DNA of 64,000 nucleotides, from contig JADJPF010000011.1 in NCBI GenBank assembly GCA_016713405.1, positions 1 through 64,000 on the forward strand, read 5' to 3'. Shown here piece by piece: positions 46,333-54,433 of the stretch (positions are counted from its first letter, which is position 1; every line of letters begins with the position of its first letter). The position numbers and the translations under genes were made by a program. Source of the DNA: Blastocatellia bacterium. GTDB taxonomy: Bacteria; Acidobacteriota; Blastocatellia; Chloracidobacteriales; JADJPF01. The notes below the pieces were generated by a model. The model saw only the letters and a program-made list of their open reading frames with translations, was not told where the DNA came from and did not search any database.

Positions 46333-47147
46333 TTAATCTTGATTTTGTCGATGAATGGAAGTTCGTCTAATACGGCTTCTTTTAAGTTCCTTAATGTATA
46401 TTTGGCAAGCTTGAAAAAGTACGAAACAGTAAGGGCGAAAATTTCCTTGATTATCTCTATTCATTATATTTTCTAACATCATTTTTGCTTTTGATTCAGA
46501 AAATTCTTCTTCTTCTGGAAAAAGAAACTCATCTATAGCCTTTTTTCTCATTGAAATAAGAATTTTATTATTAAGTCCTAACATTTTTACAGTTTCTTTT
46601 GTTGGTTTGTCTTCTTCTTTTTAGCACTCATAGCCGCTAACTTTTTTTTTTAATTCTAACTTTTTTTGCTTCTTTCTTAGTTTTATTGAAGACTTCTATC
46701 TTTACTTTTTTCTATTCTTCATTATCTTCAGCAATTTTTCCTTCTAAATCAAAAGTAAAATGTTTTTCACAATCGGATCGAAAAGGTGAATAAGCAGATT
46801 TTCATCAAACCAATCAGCCTTTTTACGCGCTCCAAAGTCGCAATCTAGTGTACTAGATTTCTAGGATCGGGGCGCGGATAGGCAGCTAACAAATTGTTGT
46901 ATTCCACATCTTCATTACCAACACAAATAGTTTGTGGTTTTAAATGCTCAATATGAGATGAGTCAACGCTTATACGTATTCCTGTATAGCAGCAAATGCT
47001 TCCTTGTTCTTTTATTAAACTGTTGTGAACTACATTTTTAACAGATCTTTCCATGTTATCATATGAACAACTTAAGCCTTTTTTTTGTTGTTCATGTTTC
47101 CACTTTTCCAACTCTTTGGGGCTTTTACTTTTTTTTATTCGTTTCAT
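46333..47147 (-). pseudogene. ptuB: PtuB-like HNH nuclease (Septu), frameshifted
   Basis: Begins MKRIKKSKSPKELEKWKHEQ, like the TIGR02646/PtuB family. Q-G-S-I-C-C-Y-T-G-I-R-I and H-I-E-H-L-K-P-Q form the HNH-type metal-binding core (Cys pair and D/E-H), then E-Y-N-N-L-L-A-A-Y. Later frames supply SDCEKHFTFDLEGKIAEDNEE, matching the conserved P-x-x-x-D-C-E-x-x-F motif, and the tail VKMLGLNNKILISMRKKAID, which matches the conserved L-G-L-N-N-x-x-L segment. Three or so frame changes occur (first near 46855). In Septu, PtuB is the nuclease effector of the PtuA ATPase. It ends 4 bases before hsdR. Confidence 0.82.
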
Positions 47148-47187
47148 TTTTTTAATAAACTAAGACGGGTTATTCTAGTTTGCAATC

Positions 47188-48398
47188 TTACAAGTTCTGA
47201 AATTCACCAATCTGTTCTCTCAAAGTATCAATTCTTTTTGTGCTTATCTCATAATTTTCAGCTTCAATCATTTCTGCAATTTTTTCAAGTTCCAATTCAT
47301 AGTTAGAATCTCTCTCATCTGTTTCCATTAAGAACTTAAGTATCCAATTAGTGTCCATTCCTAGTGATTGGTTTGGCGGAACTGGTGGTTTTCCAGCTTC
47401 AAGCAAAATAACATTTTCTGGTGCTACAGAACCAATAATTTGGGGTGAATGTGTGGTAGCAATAAACTGACAATTTGGAAATGTTTTAGTTAGCTGATCA
47501 ACAATAGTTCTTTGCCATTTTGGATGTAAATGCAAATCTAGCTCATCAATCAGCACAACGGCTTTTCCCCCTTTGGCAGGGTTTTCCAAATAGGGGTTAG
47601 CTTCGGCTAAACGCTTGGTCAAATCTAACACCAAGGCTAAAACGCCTCGTTCACCATCTGAAAGCTGTTTTACATCTAGTGTCACACCAGATTTTTCTAA
47701 TAACAAAGTTTTCTTTTTCTCATCAACGTGTAAATTAGAACAACCAAGAAATTCTGTAACAGCTTGCTCTAGGGCATTTAATATTGTTTGGCCTGATCCT
47801 AAACCTTCTTCAGCTAGTTTTTTACGAGCTTGCCACCAGTCTACAAAGTCTTTTAGTTTAAGTTGTCTTGCTTCTAGTGCTTCAGCATGTGCAGGAGATA
47901 TATCATCTTTTAGTTGTAGTTTAGTTGAATTAAGAATAGAGCGATGAGGAGAGAAAAATATAGCTAATAAAGTTTGTTTTTGTATTTCAGTTTCAAGAGT
48001 TTCCATTGAATCAACACTTATTGAGCCATTATTAGCTAGGGCTTTTTTTTGTCTTTCTTCTTGTGTGTAAGCAACATAAGATTTTTTGTAATAGTTGCCT
48101 GGATATTCAAACTTTGTTTGCCCAATCTTACAAACAATGTTAGTCTCAAGAAACCTTTGTTTATAGAATTTACAGAAATGTCACTATCTTTAAATTTAAT
48201 AGGTTTATCCTTTGAACCTTAGAAGTCTTGGCATAACTGGAGAATACAATATTTGTGAAAACAATATACGCAACACATCCAAAACAGTTGATTTGCCAAC
48301 GCCATTGACCCCAACTAGCAAGTTCATCCTGGTTGAAAATTAAATTCTGCTTCACGAAAAACACGAACATTAGTTAACCGTAATTGTTTAACAATCAT
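47188..48398 (-). pseudogene. ptuA: PtuA-like AAA/SMC-type ATPase (Septu), frameshifted
   Basis: ATG 48398 overlaps the hsdM stop (ATGA) and has AGAGGAAAC upstream. The N-terminus reads MIVKQLRLTNVRVF, then after a shift NLLVGVNGVGKSTVLDVLRI, the Walker A of an SMC/OLD-like ATPase. More shifts follow to about 48006; after that the frame is open to 47188. It holds the ABC-like signature L-S-D-G-E-R-G-V-L-A-L, Walker B V-V-L-I-D-E-L-D-L-H-L-H-P, the H-loop A-T-T-H-S-P-Q-I, and the PtuA-typical S-L-G-M-D-T-N-W-I-L-K-F-L-M. It acts with PtuB as an anti-phage complex. About 403 codons in total; at least three shifts are visible. Confidence 0.85.
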
Positions 48399-50453
48399 TT
48401 TGTTTCCTCTATAGCAATACGTGTTTTTAGCTCTTTGCCATCAATGGTATTTGAGGCTTTTTAAAGAACTTGAGCTTGTATTTTGCAACGCTGGAACGTA
48501 ATCATAAAAATAGCTGTCAAAGTTTATCTGATAGCCTACAACATCCTTTGTATGATCTATCCAAGCGTCTGACAAACTCGGTAATACTTCACGAGAAAAA
48601 TAATCTTCTATATTTTCTTTTAATGATATGTTCTCAAAAACTCTTAACTCTTTATCTGGTTCATAAATAACCTGTTGTTGAGAGTCATTAGATAGTTTAT
48701 TAGAGGGATCTTTTTCTGTTAGTTGTTTTTTTCCTTTGATTGTTTCACGTTTGAAAATTACGGGCGCGGCTTCTGTGTCGCGTTCGGCAAAAACAGCACG
48801 GAAAAACTTTTGCTCTGGCGCACGCCATTTTGATGAATGGCTAGACAAAACCTTGTTAACTCGCTCTTGGACTTCGTTCCAATTTAAGTAAACTTCTCGC
48901 CCTAATTCTTTGTCAATTGCTTGAATATCATCTAGCAAATGTGGAACTTGGTCTAAAAATTGGGCTTTGCGCTCAAGTGTAATTTGAAAGCGTAAGCGCA
49001 TTGGACGTTCAATTGTTACACGAGTATAGCCAAACTCAGCATTGTCAAAAATCTTTGAAGTTTCTGTTTCAGCAAAATTTCCATATTCTTTAACAATTGT
49101 TTCAATATCATCTTCGCCTAAATAACGGCGTTTATCTCCTAGGCTGCGGCGTATAGGCTTCCAGCGTGCGCGAGCATCTATTAATTGGATCTTGCCCTTT
49201 CGTTGAGGCTCTTTGCGGTTGGTTACTATCCAAATATAAGTTCCAATGCCAGTGTTATAAAACATTTGTTCAGGTAGCGCGATGATGGTTTCTAGCCAAT
49301 CGTTTTCAATAATCCATTTACGAATATTACTTTCACCCGAACCAGCACCACCAGAAAACAATGGCGAGCCATTAAAAACAATCGCTAGGCGTGAACCATC
49401 TTTGCGGTTTTTAGGGTCTTCTGGACTTGGATCATAAGTTTCAAACTTAGAAATCATATGTTGCAAAAATAGCAATGAGCCATCATTTACACGTGGCAAC
49501 CCTGCACCAAATCGCCCAGCAAACCCAAGCTTTTCATGTTCTTGAACAATTTCTTTTTGTTGCTTTTTCCAATCTACGCCAAATGGAGGATTAGCTATTA
49601 GGTAATTAAACTTTTCTCCAAAAAACTTGTCATCAATTAATGAGTCTCCAAACTTAATTTGGCTGTTTTTACTTCCTTTGATAAGCATATCTGAAGCAGC
49701 AACAGCATAAGCTCGACCATTATAATCCTGTCCATTAACTTGAAGTATTGCTTCAGGGTTATATTTACTTAAATATTCTTGTGCTTCTGCTAGCATTCCA
49801 CCTGTGCCACAAGTAGGGTCAAGCATTGTTCGTACCATAAATGGAGTTGTTAAAAAATCATCATCATAGGTAAAAAGAATATCTACCATTAAATGAATAA
49901 CTTCACGCGGGGTAAAGTGATCACCTGCTGTTTCATTGGCCTGTTCATTAAACCGACGGATCAAATCCTGAAATATCAATCCCATAGCAATGTTGTCTAC
50001 TTTGTCAGGATGTAAATCAACATCACAAAATTTGCTTACTACTAAATACAGTATATTAGCATCACTCATTAACTGGATTTCATCAGCAAACTTAAAATAT
50101 TCAAAAATATCACGAACATTTTTAGAAAACCCATTAATGTAGCTAACAAGATGTGTTTGTATGTTGTCAGGGTCATTTTTTAACTTGATAAAGCTTAATT
50201 GTGAACGATTATGAAATTTCTGCTCAGTAATTTTATTAAGTATTGAATCTAGTGAATCAGATAATTTATCTTGTGTTTTATAGCGTTCATAGGTGTTTAA
50301 GACTTGGTTTTTGGTGCATTCAAGTAGGCAGTCAAAACGGCGTAGCACGGTTAAAGGCAGCATTACACGTTCATATTGTGGTGGGCGGTAGGGTCCGCGT
50401 AGAAGGTCGGCTATTTGCTAAATAAAATTGCTAAGTTCTTGTGGTGTTGACAT
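48395..50453 (-). CDS. hsdM: type I DNA methyltransferase subunit HsdM, amber codon and one frameshift
   Basis: The AdoMet motif L-D-P-T-C-G-T-G-G-M-L is near residue 185 and the N6-adenine catalytic motif I-A-N-P-P-F-G near 265. An N-terminal HsdM helical domain precedes them. The likely start is ATG 50453 (M-S-T-P-Q-E-L-S-N-F-I); codon 12 is TAG (50418-50420) where a Q is probable, and the frame is open again to the downstream ATG 50363. Near the end, one A added to the run at 48459-48463 turns S-S-L-K-S-L-K-Y-H-stop into a C-terminus ending E-E-T-K and a TGA that overlaps the ptuA ATG. The C-terminal extension of about 140 residues is typical of long HsdM proteins that normally pair with HsdS. 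Confidence 0.9.
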
Positions 50454-50581
50454 TTGCGCTCTTATTCTATTTTTAGGAATATTTTCTTTGAAGTAAAAAT
50501 ATTATATTGCCCTAAACATTTTAAGAATAGCTTAAATGCCAACACTCCATCGAAATATTAAAAAAATAGACTTGAAATTAA

Positions 50582-53500
50582 TTAGTCTAAGTTACCTACT
50601 ACCATAAATGCAGCCCAATAATAAGGTGATTGCCAGCGTTTATCTTCTAAAATGGCTAGTTGGGCATTACGCAAAGCTACAGAAGGTTTTAATTGTTTTT
50701 GTTTTAGCAGTTCTTGATAAAACTTGCTCATTAATTCAACACGAGCATCTTCATTAACCGTCCATAAACTTAGCATTGTACGAGATACACCAGAATACAT
50801 TAAACCCCGACTTAGAGCATAAAATCCTTCTGCTCTTACTTCTCCATTTAGGGTTGTCCCGCCAGCACTAAAAGTTACCAAATCAGCAGGTAGCTCTAAG
50901 TTATATAAGTCTTTTAGTCTTAAGAAGTTATCTTGTTCCTTGCCAACTGTGTCAAAAAGCGAGAGTGCAAGACCTGAAATTGCAGGATGTTTGCTATTAA
51001 TAAAAGCATAGCTAGAAAAATGCAAAATGGAATATTGCTTTAACTCCTCGCTAGACAAGATGTTACGAGTCATTGCAGTTTCAAGGATTTCTTTTGGCTT
51101 TTCTAAAATAGTTGCAAGTTGTTTGGCTTCCTGTGCGGCAACTGGCAAACGGGGAATGCGGTAGTCTTCATTTAGTATTCCTGTGTCTTCTGCTGCTCGG
51201 TAAGCTAGCTCTACAGATTGACGAGCAGGATCTTTTAAGGATACCAAAATACTTGGTGGTTGTTGGTTTTCTTCTTTATCTTTTAGAGCTTTTTTACTTA
51301 ATCTGTTGTCTACAACTGAAAGTATTGGATCAGCGAAAATTGCTACAGAAGGCTTTAAGTTTTTACGCTCGTTATTTGTAGTTTGTGAAGCAATAAATGA
51401 TAAAGCACTTGGCAAATAGGCTATTTCATGGTCAACCAAAAGCGGCGTTTTTTTAGTTTCATCTCCTGGATTAATCAATGCTGCAAAAGGAATAAAATGC
51501 AAAGCCCCTTCGCCAACAATTAAAAGCTTTGATTTTGCTAGTTTTGTTGCTACAGGTTGGAGCAAAATTTGTCCTAATGTGTTAGCTAATTCTGCTGCTT
51601 GGGCATCTTTTTCTTCTGTCGATAAAGGTTTATTTAATGATTTTCCTTCTGCTAAAAGTTTAGCCAAATCTTTTATTTGGTCTTTTGTTAAGTTGTGTGT
51701 AGTAGATTGATTTATAGGCTTTCCTTTGTAATAGCGAATTATGTCATTACGAGCGCGTAAAAGTTGATGAAATTTATTAGCTTGTTGCTCTATTTCAAAA
51801 CGTGCAGGAAGTTCAAAACTTTCTACTTTGTCAGGTGTTACCAACCAAAGATAGCTGTATTTTTGACCAAGCCAATATTCTAATAAAATAGTATCTTTGC
51901 CTAAGCGTTGTTGTAGGTCTTTAGTTGCTATTGGCGATGAATACATCAGTTGAGCATAACGCGGATATTTTTCTTTAATTTCAGCTTGGATTACTTCATA
52001 TTCCTTAGCAAATTTTTCTAAATCTTTAGAGACACTTGTTAGCTGTTCTGCTGTATATTCAGCACTTAAAAGCTTCATTTGGCTACGGGTTTTATTTCTA
52101 ATTAATTGGTTAACTTTACGTTCTTTAGCTAGAAGTTGTGAATCTATTCCGCTAATTGTTGGGCGAATGCTGGTTAAAATGTCTTGTAAAAATCTTGCGC
52201 GAGCTTGTTCATTTACTTGGAATGCTTGTAAATCATAGCTTCCATTAGGGTTATTTTTATGTAACTGCATTAAAACATCAATATAAAGATCAAAATAGCT
52301 ACGTAGGGCAGTAAAATTAAATTCTTTAATTTCTTGCTCAGTAATTTTTAGAGTAGAAGAATTAACAATTTTAAGTGCTGCTTCAATCTGGCTTTGAGCT
52401 TCATTTATATTTCCTAGCTCTAGGGCAACACTCGCTAGCCCATAAAGCATTGCTGCTTCACCGCTGCGATAGCCTAGAGAGCGAAAAATATCAATTGCTT
52501 TTTGGTAGTTTTCCTTAGCTTTTTCTTTATCTCCAGAAGCAAAATAAACTCGCCCAATATTGCTTAATGCAATAGCTTCACCTCGTCTATCTTTAGATTT
52601 TAGAAAGATTTCCAAGGATTGATTGCCAACTTCTAAAGCCTTGTCATGTTCTTCAAAAAGTAAGTGTGATGCAGAAACACCAAGCCTAGTAAAAGCTTCT
52701 GCTATTGGCTCGTTTTGTTCTTGATAAAGTGTTATTGCTTTATTATAATTGTCTAAGGATAAATCTTTATTTTTTAACCCTGCATAAACTAAGCCTAAGT
52801 TTGTATAAGTGCTAGCCTGGCCTTTTTTATCTTTGGTAGTTTGGAAAAGTGCTAGAGTTTGCTGATAGTTAGATAAAGATTCGTTTAATTCACCTAACAA
52901 ATAAAAAGCATTGCTTAAACTAAATCTAGCCGTGCCTTCTGCGTTTAAGTTAGATAAGTCTTGATAAGCTTGGATGGATTGATAATAACATTCTACAGCC
53001 TTGAAATAATCGCCTGTTGAAACTTTAGCGTTACCAATTGCTGCTAAAGTGTAGCCCTCACCATATCGGTCTTTTATTTCTATCCAAATTGGTAGAGCCT
53101 GTTCATAGTAACTAAGTGCAAGTTGATAGTCGTCTATAATGTAGTAAACACCCCCAATTGCAAGTAAAGTTGCTGCTTGGCTATAGCGTTGGCCTAGTTC
53201 AGTCCAAAGCGCGAGGGATTTTTCATAATTTTCTATTGATTTTAAGTTTTCATTTAGCGAGTAATAACAAAGTGCTACACCTCGCAAACAACTAGCTTGG
53301 CCTTTTTTATCTTCTGCTAGTTGAAAAAGCTCTACAGATTGTTGATAAAGTTTTAGAGCTTCAAGAAAATTTTCTTTGGTATTTTGTGCATAAAGAAAAT
53401 CTGCTGTTGCTTGTAATTCACGCCCTTCTAATAGTGCAGCATCTTTTTGGGTTGATGGGCGTTTTTCCTGAACTTTAATTTCATAGCTCCCAACAGATAC

Positions 53501-53902
53501 TTTTTCATCCGCTGCCTTTACTATCAACTGATAATCGCCTTCAAGATCTGCAATCATTACCAACGCTTCTTGACCTAAAGGGCTTGATAGGTTGTTAACG
53601 TCGGCTAGCTTTTGTCCATTAGGGTCTATTACTTGAATAATTACATCTATTCCTTTTTGCTCTAAAGTAACAAGTAGAAAATCTTTTTTTGCTAAAGCTA
53701 CTCTATAAACATGCTTTTCCTTAAAGGTTAACTTTTCTTCAATAGCTTTATTAGTTTCTAGAAGACGAGGACTTTGCACATTAGTAGCAGCATTATAATT
53801 AGTTGAAAAACAGAGTATTAAAGCAATGGAAAAGCTTAAATAAATAAATGCTAACTTGTTTTTAAATAGAACTTTCTTAAAACCAAGGTTTGTTGCGGCC
53901 AT
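50582..53902 (-). CDS. secreted TPR-CHAT protein with degenerate catalytic dyad
   Basis: A 1106-residue protein. A hydrophobic N-terminal segment (LAFIYLSFSIALILCFS) suggests export or anchoring. A pre-peptidase-like beta domain follows (residues of about 55-145), then about ten TPR units (residues of about 170-520, consensus Y-x-x-A-L-x-x-Y-x-x-A-L), a helical linker, and a C-terminal CHAT (caspase-like) domain from about 780. The catalytic His position reads L-H-F-S-S-Y-A-F (Tyr at residue 965; usual form H-F-A-T-H-G). The catalytic Cys position reads T-F-S-A-G-G-T-T (Gly at 1014; usual form L-S-A-C-E-T). The surrounding fold motifs are otherwise well kept (S-G-L-A-L-S, M-L-S-L-W-T-V). The fold is likely intact and the protease inactive. 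AAGGGGAAC precedes ATG 53902. Confidence 0.85.
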   Translation of the reverse strand: MAATNLGFKKVLFKNKLAFIYLSFSIALILCFSTNYNAATNVQSPRLLETNKAIEEKLTFKEKHVYRVALAKKDFLLVTLEQKGIDVIIQVIDPNGQKLADVNNLSSPLGQEALVMIADLEGDYQLIVKAADEKVSVGSYEIKVQEKRPSTQKDAALLEGRELQATADFLYAQNTKENFLEALKLYQQSVELFQLAEDKKGQASCLRGVALCYYSLNENLKSIENYEKSLALWTELGQRYSQAATLLAIGGVYYIIDDYQLALSYYEQALPIWIEIKDRYGEGYTLAAIGNAKVSTGDYFKAVECYYQSIQAYQDLSNLNAEGTARFSLSNAFYLLGELNESLSNYQQTLALFQTTKDKKGQASTYTNLGLVYAGLKNKDLSLDNYNKAITLYQEQNEPIAEAFTRLGVSASHLLFEEHDKALEVGNQSLEIFLKSKDRRGEAIALSNIGRVYFASGDKEKAKENYQKAIDIFRSLGYRSGEAAMLYGLASVALELGNINEAQSQIEAALKIVNSSTLKITEQEIKEFNFTALRSYFDLYIDVLMQLHKNNPNGSYDLQAFQVNEQARARFLQDILTSIRPTISGIDSQLLAKERKVNQLIRNKTRSQMKLLSAEYTAEQLTSVSKDLEKFAKEYEVIQAEIKEKYPRYAQLMYSSPIATKDLQQRLGKDTILLEYWLGQKYSYLWLVTPDKVESFELPARFEIEQQANKFHQLLRARNDIIRYYKGKPINQSTTHNLTKDQIKDLAKLLAEGKSLNKPLSTEEKDAQAAELANTLGQILLQPVATKLAKSKLLIVGEGALHFIPFAALINPGDETKKTPLLVDHEIAYLPSALSFIASQTTNNERKNLKPSVAIFADPILSVVDNRLSKKALKDKEENQQPPSILVSLKDPARQSVELAYRAAEDTGILNEDYRIPRLPVAAQEAKQLATILEKPKEILETAMTRNILSSEELKQYSILHFSSYAFINSKHPAISGLALSLFDTVGKEQDNFLRLKDLYNLELPADLVTFSAGGTTLNGEVRAEGFYALSRGLMYSGVSRTMLSLWTVNEDARVELMSKFYQELLKQKQLKPSVALRNAQLAILEDKRWQSPYYWAAFMVVGNLD

Positions 53903-54013
53903 AACAGTTCCCCTTGAAATTTTGATTTATTAAAAAATTGTCAATTTTATAGATTCACTAGACACCCATTTTCTAAATTTTGTTCCAAAGAAAACCCTTA
54001 GAAATTTTTCCCC

Positions 54014-54042
54014 TTGACAGTCTAGGTATGTTTTGTCATATT
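54014..54042 (+). promoter_or_regulatory. sigma70-like promoter of the padR-permease operon
   Basis: TTGACA (54014-54019) is a perfect -35 element. CATATT (54037-54042), 17 bases away, matches TATAAT at four of six positions. Transcription would start near 54049, inside the adjacent palindrome. Confidence 0.6.
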
Positions 54043-54045
54043 TCC

Positions 54046-54060
54046 CCTAGATATTCTAGG
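54046..54060 (+). promoter_or_regulatory. palindromic operator, likely PadR self-binding site
   Basis: CCTAGA-TAT-TCTAGG is a perfect 6-bp inverted repeat around three bases, placed between the -10 element and the ribosome site (AGGAGG) of the padR gene. A PadR dimer bound here would block transcription start. Autoregulation is inferred from position and symmetry. Confidence 0.6.
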
Positions 54061-54071
54061 AGGCCACCCCA

Positions 54072-54404
54072 ATGTCTGATAACAGAATAGAGCTTTTGCA
54101 AGGGACTTTGGATATGCTGATATTAAAGGTACTTTCCCGTAATGAGTTACACGGATATGCAATTGCAAGACGAATACAAGAAATTTCTGAAGATGTTCTA
54201 AAAGTGGAAGAAGGTTCGCTCTATCCTGCACTTTATAGAATGGAGCAAAAAGGGTGGATCTCATCGTCCTGGGGACTTTCTGATAATAATCGTCGGGCAA
54301 AATACTATCAGCTAACTGCTTTAGGTAAACAACAATTAGAAGTAGAAATTAATAGTTGGCAAGCACTTTCTATAGCAATTTCTAAGGTTATGCAAACAGC
54401 TTAA
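54072..54404 (+). CDS. PadR-family transcriptional regulator
   Basis: A 110-residue winged-helix repressor: L-L-Q-G-T-L-D-M-L-I-L-K-V-L, H-G-Y-A-I-A-R-R-I, the wing and recognition helix V-E-E-G-S-L-Y-P-A-L-Y-R-M-E and R-R-A-K-Y-Y-Q-L-T-A-L-G. This is the short PadR form that pairs with duplicated orphan permeases in Acidobacteriota. It starts at ATG 54072 just after AGGAGG, and 29 bases separate its stop from the permease gene, so both are co-transcribed. It probably represses the operon in response to an unknown ligand. Confidence 0.93.
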   Translation: MSDNRIELLQGTLDMLILKVLSRNELHGYAIARRIQEISEDVLKVEEGSLYPALYRMEQKGWISSSWGLSDNNRRAKYYQLTALGKQQLEVEINSWQALSIAISKVMQTA

Positions 54405-54433
54405 AAATAGCGCACCCTAGGAGAATAAACTTT

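Noticed and set aside
46333..48398. A retron with effector genes (Ec78-like, which uses PtuAB homologues)
   Set aside because: No reverse transcriptase gene and no msr-msd-like stretch lie in or beside the operon; the partners are hsdM and hsdR.
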